A stretch of DNA of 64,000 bases, taken from NCBI RefSeq assembly GCF_000483125.1, contig NZ_KI519553.1, forward strand, positions 779,124 through 843,123, in the 5' to 3' direction. Of this stretch, positions 28,961 through 37,292 are shown piece after piece; positions within the stretch are counted from its first letter, which is position 1; each line of letters opens with the position of its first letter. A program made the position numbers and the translations under genes. A model generated the notes under the pieces. It did no database searches. It had not been told where the DNA came from and saw only the letters and a list, made by a program, of their open reading frames with translations. This stretch comes from Atopobium fossor DSM 15642. GTDB lineage: Bacteria; Actinomycetota; Coriobacteriia; Coriobacteriales; Atopobiaceae.

Positions 28961-31135
28961 ATGAACTTTATTCAGATGCTATTTGCAGGCACTTTGCCGT
29001 TTATTCCCATGGCGTTTATTTTGCTGCTTTTTATTTTTACTGCCGTAATTAAACTGCTCACCAATGCCGAAAAGCCCTTGCCACTACCCCTGCATATACT
29101 GGACAGTAATGCATATAGCTTCATCTTTGGCTGTGCTGGTCTCTCGGTATTTTTTGGTCTTGGTTGGTCTTCAATTTTAATGACAATCTTAAGCGCTACT
29201 GTACTATTTGGCTTTGCGTTTATTGCAAGCAAGCGCAAAACCTATAGCGCACAAATTGCCACAGCCTTACATACACTTCCGTATCGTGCGCAAATTGCGC
29301 TGGTAGACGTGATAGCTGTAGCTTTACTGCTTTTCTCGGCATTCTACGCTCTAGAAGCTCCTTATAATCCTGGCTTTGTAGCGGTAGAAATACCCTTCTT
29401 GTTTATGGACCTAGGTCTTATGCTTTTGGCAATACTGAGTGTCTATTTTATAAGCCATCGCAACGCAATAGCCAACATTGTCCTACAGGGATTTTTCTTC
29501 TTCTGGGGCATTGCTCAATATTATTTATGGCAATTTAAGAATACTGCTATTATGCCAGCAGACCTTTTTGCTTTAGGCACCGCAGCTGCTGTTTCTGCTA
29601 ACTACTCGTATGCCTGGAAAGATACCGCATTGGTAGGTGTCATGGCCTTTTGCTTTGGTCTGCTCGTTATTGCTTATCTTGGTAGCATACGTGCTGAACT
29701 CAAAAATCAAGCACAGATTACAGTTACAAGGCAGCTCACACTCAAGTCTATTGGTACCACCATGCTTATTGGCCTTGTAAGTGCTGGCTTATTGGCAAGC
29801 GCACTGATATTTCCCAACTATACCCAAATGGGTGCTGCTATTAATTATTTCTGGCCACTCTATGTATTCCGTCAGCATGGTGCTGTACTTACTTTTACGG
29901 CCGGAGTCCAAGACCTTATCATCAAAAAGCCTGCGGGATACAACGATGAAAATGCTCAGAAACTATTGGATAAATACGTAGCCCAATACGACACCACATT
30001 AGACAATACTGAGGGTCGTCAGGCAGCTGTTGCCCAATATAATAGTATAAAGCCCAATATCTTGGTTATCATGGACGAAACCTTTGCGGATTTATCCGTC
30101 TTTGACAATATGCATGACAACTACACCGGTCCTGAGTTTTTTAATCGTGGTCTTACAGACTCTCTGGCAGAAGGTAAACTGGCTGTTTCTGTTCTTGGTG
30201 GCGGTACGGCCAACTCAGAATTTGAGTTTCTCACAGGCAATAGCATGGCCTACATTGGATTGGGCAAGTACCCCTATTCCATTTATAGCTTCCCTAACTT
30301 TGAATCTTTACCAGCATTTCTCAAAAAGCAGGGCTATGGCACCTCGTCTATGCATCCCAATCTTGCAAGCAATTGGAATCGTGAGAAAACCTATGCAGAC
30401 ATGCAATTTGATCGCTTCTACAGCATTGATGACTTCCCTGATGCACCTGTATTCCATAATGGTGTTACCGATAAAGCCACTTTTGATAAGTGCTTAGATA
30501 TCATCAAAGCCGCTGATAATCCGCAGTTTGTATTTAATGTAACCATGCAAAATCATTCAGACTATACCAAGAACAATATTCCGGCAGATCGTCTTACCAG
30601 CGTACATCCTTCTGACTTATCCTCGCCCGAACAAGATGGCATTCTTAATGAATACCTCAGTTGCATTAAGGCTTCCGATGAAGACTTGGAAGATTTAATC
30701 AACCAGCTTAAGGAGCTAAAGGAGCCAACTATTTTGGTGTACTTTGGTGACCATCAACCCAACTTCACACCCACTTACAACGATGCATGGTTTAGTGAAG
30801 AATCTGATCTTATCCATACTCAACGTCTTTATCATACTTCCTACATTATGTGGGCAAACTACGACGTTGCTGGCGCGTCACAAACCACTCAAAACAGCTA
30901 CAGCAGCCCTAACTACTTGGCTGCACAAACGTTATATGCCATTGGCGCTCCTCTTACGGACTACCAAAAAGCACAGCTTGCCATTCGTACACAAGTCCCC
31001 GCCATTAATGCGTTTGGCCTTTTAGATGATAAGAACAGCTGGCATAGCCTTACTCAAACGGACGATTCTATGCATGCTACCTCAGAAGAATTCCGAACCA
31101 TTACATACTTTGAGTTTGCAACTAAAATTAAATAA
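28961..31135 (+). CDS. LTA synthase-family sulfatase (phosphoglycerol transferase-like), copy 2
   Basis: At 724 residues this has about eight membrane helices, then an extracellular sulfatase domain from about residue 365 (KPNILVIMDETFADLSVFD). GGGTANSEFEFLTG supplies the nucleophile Thr and LVYFGDHQPNFTPTYNDAWF the metal site and a shared stretch with copy 1. The two copies differ strongly in the membrane half. One may be a primase and one a polymerase, as in Listeria LtaP/LtaS, but this is only inference. It is followed by the LOG gene. Confidence 0.88.
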   Translation: MNFIQMLFAGTLPFIPMAFILLLFIFTAVIKLLTNAEKPLPLPLHILDSNAYSFIFGCAGLSVFFGLGWSSILMTILSATVLFGFAFIASKRKTYSAQIATALHTLPYRAQIALVDVIAVALLLFSAFYALEAPYNPGFVAVEIPFLFMDLGLMLLAILSVYFISHRNAIANIVLQGFFFFWGIAQYYLWQFKNTAIMPADLFALGTAAAVSANYSYAWKDTALVGVMAFCFGLLVIAYLGSIRAELKNQAQITVTRQLTLKSIGTTMLIGLVSAGLLASALIFPNYTQMGAAINYFWPLYVFRQHGAVLTFTAGVQDLIIKKPAGYNDENAQKLLDKYVAQYDTTLDNTEGRQAAVAQYNSIKPNILVIMDETFADLSVFDNMHDNYTGPEFFNRGLTDSLAEGKLAVSVLGGGTANSEFEFLTGNSMAYIGLGKYPYSIYSFPNFESLPAFLKKQGYGTSSMHPNLASNWNREKTYADMQFDRFYSIDDFPDAPVFHNGVTDKATFDKCLDIIKAADNPQFVFNVTMQNHSDYTKNNIPADRLTSVHPSDLSSPEQDGILNEYLSCIKASDEDLEDLINQLKELKEPTILVYFGDHQPNFTPTYNDAWFSEESDLIHTQRLYHTSYIMWANYDVAGASQTTQNSYSSPNYLAAQTLYAIGAPLTDYQKAQLAIRTQVPAINAFGLLDDKNSWHSLTQTDDSMHATSEEFRTITYFEFATKIK

Positions 31136-31159
31136 CACGCTAACCGAGGAGAACATACA

Positions 31160-31909
31160 ATGACCCCCGAAGATCACACAAGCCCTCTTGGCCCAAGCTA
31201 TCACCGCGGACCCGTAACATTACGTGGAAAAATGATTCCACAAAGCACATCCACCCAACATTTTTTATCATCAGACTATAACTCGGACTGGATTCACAGT
31301 GATCCGTGGCGTGTGTTACGCATTCAAGCGGAGTTTGTAGATGGTTTTGGAGCACTTACAGAGCTTGGCCCCGCTATCTCCATATTTGGATCTGCTCGCA
31401 CTGCAACAAACAATCCCTACTACCAAGCTGCTCAAACTATGGGCAAGCTCATAGTACAGAAAGGTTATGCGCTTATCACGGGTGGTGGTCCCGGCATTAT
31501 GGAGGCAGCAAATCGTGGTGCCACAGAAGCTGGTGGTGTATCTGTAGGTTTAGGTATCGAGCTTCCTCATGAACAAGGCATCAATGACTGGGTTAATGTA
31601 GGGATGAGTTTCCGCTACTTTTTTGTACGTAAAACTATGTTTATGAAGTACTCTTCAGGCGCAATTATTTGTCCCGGCGGTTTTGGCACCCTTGATGAAA
31701 CGTTTGAGTTTCTCACCCTTGTACAAACACATAAGGCACCTTCTATGCCTATAGTAATGTTTGGCACACAGTACTGGGCTGGCCTGTTTGAGTGGATTAC
31801 AACTACCATGCTAGCCGAAGGAACTATCTCTCAGTTTGATACATCACTTATTACGTTCACCGATAACCCCGAGGAGGCAGTTGCCCGCGCTTGTCCAAAC
31901 CTCTCTTAG
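31160..31909 (+). CDS. LOG-family nucleoside 5'-monophosphate phosphoribohydrolase
   Basis: A 249-residue cytosolic protein with the LOG signatures: SIFGSARTATNNPYYQAA, TGGGPGIMEAANRGA and CPGGFGTLDETFEFL (the P-G-G-x-G-T-x-x-E active-site motif). It splits nucleoside monophosphates, including cytokinin-type ones, to base and ribose phosphate. It begins 24 bp after the LTA-synthase-like gene behind GAGGAGA and ends at a terminator. Confidence 0.9.
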   Translation: MTPEDHTSPLGPSYHRGPVTLRGKMIPQSTSTQHFLSSDYNSDWIHSDPWRVLRIQAEFVDGFGALTELGPAISIFGSARTATNNPYYQAAQTMGKLIVQKGYALITGGGPGIMEAANRGATEAGGVSVGLGIELPHEQGINDWVNVGMSFRYFFVRKTMFMKYSSGAIICPGGFGTLDETFEFLTLVQTHKAPSMPIVMFGTQYWAGLFEWITTTMLAEGTISQFDTSLITFTDNPEEAVARACPNLS

Positions 31910-32054
31910 TTTTTCTGCCGAGAAGCGCGGTGTAACCAAGGATTTATTGTCCCTATAAGCAGTTGGTATATCCTTCAATCCTTGAACAAACAAAATAACT
32001 TTGTGATATCCACAAAGACATACGATACTTAAGTTTTTATTGCATACTAATCTA

Positions 32055-32086
32055 TCCTCAGCTATACAAAATAGTTGAGGATTTTT
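32055..32086 (+). terminator. Rho-independent terminator after the LOG gene
   Basis: CCTCAGCTAT / ATAGTTGAGG stem with a 6-nt loop and a T-run, about 145 bp after the LOG stop. The rest of the 31,910-32,222 gap shows no coding frame; a possible -35 (TTGCAC) lies near 32,143 before the next small gene. Confidence 0.8.
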
Positions 32087-32222
32087 ATATTATGTAGCTT
32101 ATTTGAGCTTATTACCTGCAAATACGTTTACCAAAAAATATCTTGCACAATTGTTTCTAACATGTTACAAGAATAGTGTAATGAATAACGTATCCTGTCT
32201 TTGATTGGAAAGGGAGTGTTTT

Positions 32223-32417
32223 ATGGGACCAATTTTTTCCTTTTTGCCCATGCCTCTTATGATTGCAGCACTCACCTTATGTGAAGTTGCTTCTCTTGCC
32301 GCTCTTTTGGGCATATGTACGTTGATTAAAAAGATTGTTGATAAGGTTACCGGTACGCCAACAGGTCATTACAATTCTATGACCTACCCCAGCGAAATGG
32401 AATTTCGCTGCATGTAG
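32223..32417 (+). CDS. Small hydrophobic protein, unknown
   Basis: This 64-residue protein starts at the ATG behind AAAGGGAG. The first 35 residues are hydrophobic (MGPIFSFLPMPLMIAALTLC onward) and likely cross the membrane once; the rest is short and polar, ending YPSEMEFRCM. I do not recognise it. It has its own terminator, so it is probably an independent gene. It is the last chromosomal gene before the tRNA-Cys fragment. Confidence 0.55.
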   Translation: MGPIFSFLPMPLMIAALTLCEVASLAALLGICTLIKKIVDKVTGTPTGHYNSMTYPSEMEFRCM

Positions 32418-32468
32418 AATCTTTACTCCGCTCATTTGCCAAGCATAGCAACAACTTGAGCAACATAA

Positions 32469-32508
32469 GACCTGCTTTGCATTCTTTGCAAAGCAGGTCG
32501 ATTTTTTA
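32469..32508 (+). terminator. Rho-independent terminator after the small hydrophobic gene
   Basis: GACCTGCTTTGCA / TGCAAAGCAGGTC, a perfect 13-bp stem with a 5-nt loop, followed by a T-run. Confidence 0.92.
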
Positions 32509-32532
32509 TTGGCAATGCAATTTTTCTTGAAC

Positions 32533-32560
32533 AAAAAGGGTTTCTTTAAAGAAGAAACCC
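32533..32560 (-). terminator. Terminator of the tRNA-Cys gene
   Basis: On the minus strand GGGTTTCTT...AAGAAACCC is followed by TTTTTGTTC, about 14 bp beyond the encoded CCA end of the tRNA fragment. It belonged to the tRNA before integration. Confidence 0.75.
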
Positions 32561-32574
32561 CAGGTAAAATACTA

Positions 32575-32618
32575 TGGAGGCGGCACCCCGATTCGAACGG
32601 GGGATCAGGGATTTGCAG
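32575..32618 (-). tRNA. tRNA-Cys 3' fragment = left attachment site (attL)
   Basis: The minus strand carries CTGCAAA (loop with anticodon GCA), the T arm CCCCG-TTCGAAT-CGGGG, the acceptor strand GCCGCC, discriminator T (U73, a Cys identity base) and CCA. The expected partner strand of the anticodon stem (AGGGA) is absent; instead AT-rich DNA follows. This is what remains when an element integrates at the anticodon loop, the whole tRNA being rebuilt at the far end. Confidence 0.85.
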
Positions 32619-32909
32619 CTAGAAAATATACATTTTTGATTCATTTTACAACCATGTTTACCAGCTATTTTACTAAATTTATATATCAAACCATTACCGA
32701 TTTTATACACTTTACAACACTTTATAACAACTTTAGCGTAAAGTTGCGTAATGAAATGCTGGCATTTGAACCTTAATTATAGGAACTTTCACTTATGCAC
32801 ATTATATGATGAATACACTATATATTGATTATATAATGGTTCCACCATATAATAGTAAATAACGAAAGACACAAGGTCTTTCCCGAGCACATAAAGAAAG
32901 GAGAAAGCC

Positions 32910-33044
32910 ATGAGCGTAACGTTAAGACTTGGCCGTTTCCACGTCACGTTCACCGTCAGGATTTACATCCTGTAAATGGTGAGCGTCCTCAACCAGCCCC
33001 TACGGGGGCTGGGGAAAGGAGGTACTCATGACTTTCTTAGATAG
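32910..33044 (+). CDS. Possible 44-residue protein, unknown
   Basis: ATG at 32910 behind AAAGGAGAAAGCC opens a frame of 44 residues beginning MSVTLRLGRF, rich in R, H and G. A 7-bp hairpin (CCAGCCC / GGGCTGG, 32994-33012) lies within it, just before the AAGGAGG site that could serve a start at 33,028 in another frame. It may be a true small protein or a leader controlling the next gene. Upstream, TATAAT-like boxes occur near 32,834 and 32,850; otherwise 32,619-32,909 holds no coding frame I can support. Confidence 0.4.
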
Positions 33045-33053
33045 GAGTATATC

Positions 33054-33224
33054 ATGGCAACACAAGCACAGCTCAAAGCTACAGAAGCCTACCGGAAGAA
33101 GAGTGTTAAGACATTTAGCCTGAAGTTCTTCCCGGCTGACCACGATTTGTACGAGCATTTGCAAAACCAGCCAAAGAAGGCGGAGTATTTGCGTGAGCTT
33201 ATCCGTAAAGACATGGATAAATAG
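33054..33224 (+). CDS. Small basic protein, possible ribbon-helix-helix type
   Basis: A 56-residue protein, MATQAQLKATEAYRKKSVKT then FSLKFFPADHDLYEHLQNQP and a helical C-terminus with EYLRELIRKDM. The sequence resembles small proteins frequently carried on phages and conjugative elements, with a strand followed by two helices as in Arc/MetJ repressors. I infer DNA binding. TAGGAG lies 7 bp before the ATG. It is on the plus strand, opposite to the lysis genes. Confidence 0.65.
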   Translation: MATQAQLKATEAYRKKSVKTFSLKFFPADHDLYEHLQNQPKKAEYLRELIRKDMDK

Positions 33225-33786
33225 TCGTAAAGCTACTTTTAGCGCCTTAAAACGCCTTACAACAAGCCGTTTGCCTGCACAAATATACCCGCTGGTTTCT
33301 GCCAATCCTAGCTGTTAAGGACGCGTACTCCCAGCGGGTTGCTATCAATACCCCGGATTTCGGCTCCGAGGCGTTGCCACATCCAAAGCTTTAAGCAAAG
33401 GACTCACTAAGAGTATACAAGACTCGTCGGACAAAATGGACATGTATGTCCAATAAAAAAGACCCCTCACCTACCATTTGGCAAGTGAGGGGTTCGGCTT
33501 GCAACCGCGAATTGCATTGCCTATACAGTAGCTTGTATTGGTTTTAAGGACGTGCCCTGTAAAACGCCCGTGGTATTCACTGGTCTTGCACTACCACAAT
33601 GCTACTGCCAGCTTGGGATATGGGGGCGTACCCGCCAATATCCGTCATCGTTAATATTGTACCAAAAGGCAAGGGGCGCCACTGTGACAGCGACGCCCCC
33701 GGGATCTCCTTCTACCGCTGGTAGATGAGAAAGCATGTGTGGGGATTTGCACATCATTGAGAGGTGTCCCCAGCTCTATTTACATA
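33225..33786. other. Gene-free region with many inverted repeats
   Basis: No convincing coding frame in 560 bp. It contains ACCCGCTGG/CCAGCGGGT (33287-33339), GGACAT/ATGTCC (33438-33451), the minus-strand terminator, GGATAT...GGCG-TACC-CGCC...ATATCC (33616-33643), GGGGCG/CGCCCC enclosing CTGT/CAG (33673-33699) and CTACC/GGTAG (33712-33724). The density suggests a structured RNA or a recombination region; the strand is unknown. Confidence 0.55.
33455..33492 (-). terminator. Terminator of the leftward late operon
   Basis: On the minus strand CCCCTCAC / GTGAGGGG with a 14-nt loop is followed by TCTTTTTT. It lies beyond the last leftward prophage gene. Confidence 0.88.
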
Positions 33787-33972
33787 CTACCCCTTTACAA
33801 TGACACTACACCGCTTCTCTTCATCAAACCACGTAACCTTTACGGCTAGATAGTGGTCTTTGATGAATCGCTCAACACCTTTGCGAGATGCAAAATACTC
33901 AGTGCGAATTTTTGAGTAGCGAAAGCCAAAGTTATCCGAGATAGTGCTCCACACCGTAAGTTTCCAATCCAT
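33787..33972 (-). CDS. Small phage protein, unknown
   Basis: A 61-residue protein from the ATG at 33972, 7 bp after the endolysin stop. It begins MDWKLTVWSTISDNFGFRYS and has mixed strands and charged helices (RKGVERFIKDHYLAVKV). I do not recognise the family. As the last gene of the late operon it may be a lysis accessory or an unrelated cargo gene. Confidence 0.55.
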   Translation of the reverse strand: MDWKLTVWSTISDNFGFRYSKIRTEYFASRKGVERFIKDHYLAVKVTWFDEEKRCSVIVKG

Positions 33973-33979
33973 GGCACAC

Positions 33980-34951
33980 CTACGGCTTAATATGCAGCAC
34001 GCCGTTTGCGTCAGCAGATGCCATGACATCACCTGTGGCCATAGAGCCATCTGGCATAAATGCATAGCTATTACCACCGGACACGGCAATGGTATCGGTC
34101 TTGATGGCACCAGAACCATCCGTGAGATACCACTTGCCATTATCCAGTATCCATCCCAGCTTCATGTCGCCGTTGGTATCGAGGTAATACCACTTGCCCT
34201 CATCACGCACCCAGCCTGTAGCCATATCACCGTTTTTGTTGAAGTAATACCACTTATCCCCTATGGCTTGCCAGCCAGTCACCATGGCTCCAGATGCGTC
34301 TAAGTAATACCAGTATCCATAGCGCTGTAGCCATCCGCGGCACATATAACCGTGTTCGTCAAAGAAGTACCATTTTCCATCGATAATTTGCCAGGCATCT
34401 TTTGCATAGCTGCCATCGGCGTTTTTATACCACCAACCGGTATTATCTTGTATCCAGCCGCCCTCTACGTAATTGGGACGGATTACACAATTGACACTCT
34501 TAAAGCTGCGGGTACGACGCGCTACCCTGCCGCCATTGGACTGTGAGCCACTAGAGCCAGCCGACGTATTGCCCTCAATAGTCTGTAAGTAGCTGCCGCA
34601 ATTCTTCTCAACGATGCCTACGTGGTCACACACGCCATCGCCGCCCCAGTCGAACAACACTACATCGCCAGGGCGTGCGGCGTATTTGTCTACAAGCATT
34701 CCAGCAGCTTTAGCCTTGTTCTTCATATACGGGCAATAGGCTTCTGGTACAAATGGCTCGTAGATGCCTAGCTTGTCGAAGAGGTAACTTGCAAACATTG
34801 CACAGTACGGCACGCCACTTGTGCCGTAATAAGGCTTGCCTACGAGCTGTGCGTAGTGTCTGCCGTACTTTGTGCCTGGAAGTGGGTCATCAAAGCGGTT
34901 GTAGCCAATTTCTGCTGCAGCTGCAGCTAAAAGCTCATTAGCTCTACTCAT
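33980..34951 (-). CDS. Endolysin: CHAP amidase/peptidase with choline-binding-type repeats
   Basis: The 323-residue protein begins at ATG 34951. Its N-terminal 150 residues form a CHAP domain, with the catalytic Cys in GVPYCAMFASYLF and His in VCDHVGIVE. Seven or so 20-residue repeats follow (WYYLDASGAMVTGWQ, WYYFNKNGDMATGWV, WYYLDTNGDMKLGWI), of the CW_binding_1 type that hold choline or similar wall decorations. It cuts peptidoglycan at the end of phage growth, reaching the wall through the holin. The gene overlaps a small acidic gene by 8 bp. Confidence 0.92.
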   Translation of the reverse strand: MSRANELLAAAAAEIGYNRFDDPLPGTKYGRHYAQLVGKPYYGTSGVPYCAMFASYLFDKLGIYEPFVPEAYCPYMKNKAKAAGMLVDKYAARPGDVVLFDWGGDGVCDHVGIVEKNCGSYLQTIEGNTSAGSSGSQSNGGRVARRTRSFKSVNCVIRPNYVEGGWIQDNTGWWYKNADGSYAKDAWQIIDGKWYFFDEHGYMCRGWLQRYGYWYYLDASGAMVTGWQAIGDKWYYFNKNGDMATGWVRDEGKWYYLDTNGDMKLGWILDNGKWYLTDGSGAIKTDTIAVSGGNSYAFMPDGSMATGDVMASADANGVLHIKP

Positions 34952-35060
34952 AGCTGATTTCCTCCACTTCTGCCACATCGTCTTCGTCATGGATATCTTG
35001 CGTGCTCATAAGCTCTTGAAGCTTCTTATCGTCAAGCTCATCTTTTGTCATATCGTCCAT
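34944..35060 (-). CDS. Small acidic protein, unknown
   Basis: A 38-residue frame from ATG 35060, 2 bp after the DUF4406 stop, ending 8 bp inside the endolysin gene. It starts MDDMTKDELDDKKLQELMST and is very acidic. The tight overlaps on both sides suggest it is translated and couples its neighbours. No family is recognised. Confidence 0.55.
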   Translation of the reverse strand: MDDMTKDELDDKKLQELMSTQDIHDEDDVAEVEEISYE

Positions 35061-35062
35061 CT

Positions 35063-35344
35063 CTACACCTCTACAATCGGCACGCCATACATCTCACAAG
35101 CCATATGCTCGATAATGCAGCTACGAGCAGTCTGCCAATCTTTGGAGAAGATGGCTTTATCGGCTATGTCTAAATCCTGCAATGCTCGGCCTAAATGCCA
35201 CAGCTGATGCTCGCCGTCATAAGCAATCGAGCAATTGATTACCATATCATCATGGTCGAGTGTGGCTTTGATGCGCTGACGTTCTGCTTTGATTTGGTCT
35301 TTAGAAAGACCACGCATAGGCTGCGAGATAAATACACTGGCCAT
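35063..35344 (-). CDS. DUF4406 protein (nucleoside deoxyribosyltransferase-like fold)
   Basis: The 93-residue protein begins MASVFISQPMRGLSKDQIKA, the DUF4406 signature, where the S-Q-P-M-R-G loop resembles the nucleotide-binding loop of deoxyribosyltransferases. Further on, WHLGRALQDLDIADKAIF corresponds to the second helix and strand. Many phages carry it, often in or near late genes; its reaction is unproven. It sits 3 bp after the holin gene. Confidence 0.8.
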   Translation of the reverse strand: MASVFISQPMRGLSKDQIKAERQRIKATLDHDDMVINCSIAYDGEHQLWHLGRALQDLDIADKAIFSKDWQTARSCIIEHMACEMYGVPIVEV

Positions 35345-35347
35345 GGC

Positions 35348-35770
35348 TTACTCGCTTTTTCCGCTGTCAGCACTTGCACTGTCCTGGACGGTCTTCAGTA
35401 GCTTAAAGACTGCATTATTAGCAAGCTCAGGATTTATCGTGCCAACAATCTCAAGAATTGATGCCACCTCAGCACAGATCAAGGCCACGCAGATACCAAG
35501 CAGCACAGGGGTTTGTGTGCCAAGGTTAAGACCTCCCGTAAGTGCTCCGTCTACCACTACGCCCAGCAGAATTAAGCAAAGCTCACTGCCTTTGTGCATA
35601 GCACCTTCGCGTGCCTTGTACGACGCGTAATTGTGGTTTGCAGCTGCGCAAATTGACCCCATGAGCACATCAATGACCATAAGCACCAGCACTGCCGTCA
35701 GTGCCACTTTGACCTGCTGAGAATCACGTACCTGCGCTAGGTATACGTCAATAAAATAAGGGATGTTCAT
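35348..35770 (-). CDS. Holin (toxin secretion/phage lysis holin family 4)
   Basis: A 140-residue membrane protein. Hydrophobic segments at about 20-40 (VALTAVLVLMVIDVLMGSIC) and 68-105, with SYKAREGAMHKGSELCLILL between, match the Cph1/family-4 holins. It would open the membrane at a set time to release the endolysin. AAGGAGA lies before the ATG and a terminator lies just upstream, so the lysis genes may have their own promoter or read-through control. Confidence 0.85.
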   Translation of the reverse strand: MNIPYFIDVYLAQVRDSQQVKVALTAVLVLMVIDVLMGSICAAANHNYASYKAREGAMHKGSELCLILLGVVVDGALTGGLNLGTQTPVLLGICVALICAEVASILEIVGTINPELANNAVFKLLKTVQDSASADSGKSE

Positions 35771-35784
35771 TTTGTCTCCTTAAT

Positions 35785-35806
35785 AAAAAACAGCCTTTCG
35801 GCTGCC
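35785..35806 (-). terminator. Terminator between tail and lysis genes
   Basis: On the minus strand GCAGCC-GAAA-GGCTG is followed by TTTTTTATT. It separates the last tail gene from the holin. Confidence 0.75.
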
Positions 35807-35831
35807 TTACAAACCTAATATTTTGTCGTGT

Positions 35832-37292
35832 TTAGAACTTGTATCCATATACTGCAATGATGCCAATAACGTTTACGGTTGAGGTGTAAATGCCAGCGTT
35901 GTCAGTGGTTGGAAATTTATGCTCTTTAGCCCACCAAGAAGAATTGGAGTCGTTTGGACGAGCTGCATTGATGGTTTTTCCATCACTTTGAATTTCGTAG
36001 GCTTTATTTTTAATAAAGACCATATTGTTAGAAGGCTCCATTGCCACAATGGAGAACTTCATTCCAGCGCGTGGACTATAAAGAGTAGCAGTGCCCACAT
36101 CGCCACCAGAGGTCTGATACACCACGTCTAGGCGGGAATAATTAGCAGCCACATCAGCAAGCTTAATTGCAGCAGACTTAGTATTGGCATACGTACCGCT
36201 AAAAAGCTTTTTTGGTATGGTAGCAACACCTTCTCCGTTATAGGTAAACTGCTCAGCGCTTGGCACGGTAAAGCTGATACCATGTTGAGCGGTCAGGCTG
36301 ACCGTAGGATCAATATCCATAGTGCATTGGTCGTTTTGTAACTTAATGGTGTTGCTTTGTGTGCCAAGCAACAAACTACCCTCACCATAGATAGACGTAC
36401 TGCCAGCAGAGACATGTGTTTCTGCTTGGCTGGTAAGCTCAATAGCAGACTGTGAGCTTATGGTAAGGCTTTCTTTATTAAGCTTTGGATTATCGATATA
36501 CTCAATCTTGCCAGCACCGTCAAGAAGACTAATAACACTTGATATAAGCTGTCTGCCCCTACGGCGTGCCTTTCCCAGCCTGATCGTATCTTTGCTAAAT
36601 TGCGCCACGATATTGTCCGCGTCATTACCAGCACCGTCATAAATAGACAGTCCTGAGCTTGTCAGCGCTAAGAGATTGTTGAGCCTTTTACGAATGAGTA
36701 GTCCCAAAGAGTTCCAAAGCGTATTGACTTCTCCATCTGGTGTTTGAGATTCGCTAGACACGTGTACACCGCCCTCGTCACTCCAAAAATGCTGTTGTGT
36801 CGCTTGCGCAATATCTTGAGCCTTTTTCGCCACATCCTTTACCTCTTGAGCCATTTGCTTAGCTTGTTGAGCCTGCTCGCGTGCTTTGTTTGCATCTTGA
36901 GATGCTTGATCTGCTTTTTCTTGTGCCTGAGAAGCTTTTGTTTGCGCAGATTGCGCGCTTTGTTGGGCGTCAGCTGCATCTGTTTTTGCTTGTGTCACTG
37001 CGGTTTTCGTGCGATCACCGCCACCGGCTACACCGGTTACCACACAAGTTGCACCACCGCCAACAACACCGGTCATAGTTACGTAGACAACATCATCTTT
37101 ACGCACGTCACAGGTCGTAGTTGCGCGCACATACTGCGAGTCATCATGAGAAACTACTACGCCGCCCATATTAATAAGCACAGTGCCATTTGAGCTATCG
37201 CTAACCGCTACCGCTTGCGTGGTGACATCTTTCACAGATTGGACTGTATGAGCGCCATCTTTAAAGACAGTAGATGCTTGAATAAGATCCAT
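35832..37292 (-). CDS. Tail fibre-like structural protein
   Basis: The 486-residue protein starts with a compact domain (1-95), then a coiled coil at about 95-170 built from A/Q/K heptads (TDAADAQQSAQSAQTKASQA). The remainder is strand-rich with LSIYDGAG and LLDGAG motifs as in phage fibre shafts, and a C-terminal domain ending VNVIGIIAVYGYKF. It probably forms a trimeric fibre at the baseplate. Its start overlaps the end of the gene upstream by one base. Confidence 0.75.
   Translation of the reverse strand: MDLIQASTVFKDGAHTVQSVKDVTTQAVAVSDSSNGTVLINMGGVVVSHDDSQYVRATTTCDVRKDDVVYVTMTGVVGGGATCVVTGVAGGGDRTKTAVTQAKTDAADAQQSAQSAQTKASQAQEKADQASQDANKAREQAQQAKQMAQEVKDVAKKAQDIAQATQQHFWSDEGGVHVSSESQTPDGEVNTLWNSLGLLIRKRLNNLLALTSSGLSIYDGAGNDADNIVAQFSKDTIRLGKARRRGRQLISSVISLLDGAGKIEYIDNPKLNKESLTISSQSAIELTSQAETHVSAGSTSIYGEGSLLLGTQSNTIKLQNDQCTMDIDPTVSLTAQHGISFTVPSAEQFTYNGEGVATIPKKLFSGTYANTKSAAIKLADVAANYSRLDVVYQTSGGDVGTATLYSPRAGMKFSIVAMEPSNNMVFIKNKAYEIQSDGKTINAARPNDSNSSWWAKEHKFPTTDNAGIYTSTVNVIGIIAVYGYKF

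Noticed and set aside
32575-32650. Complete tRNA gene
   Set aside because: The D arm and the 5' strand of the anticodon stem and acceptor are missing, so only a 3' fragment is present.
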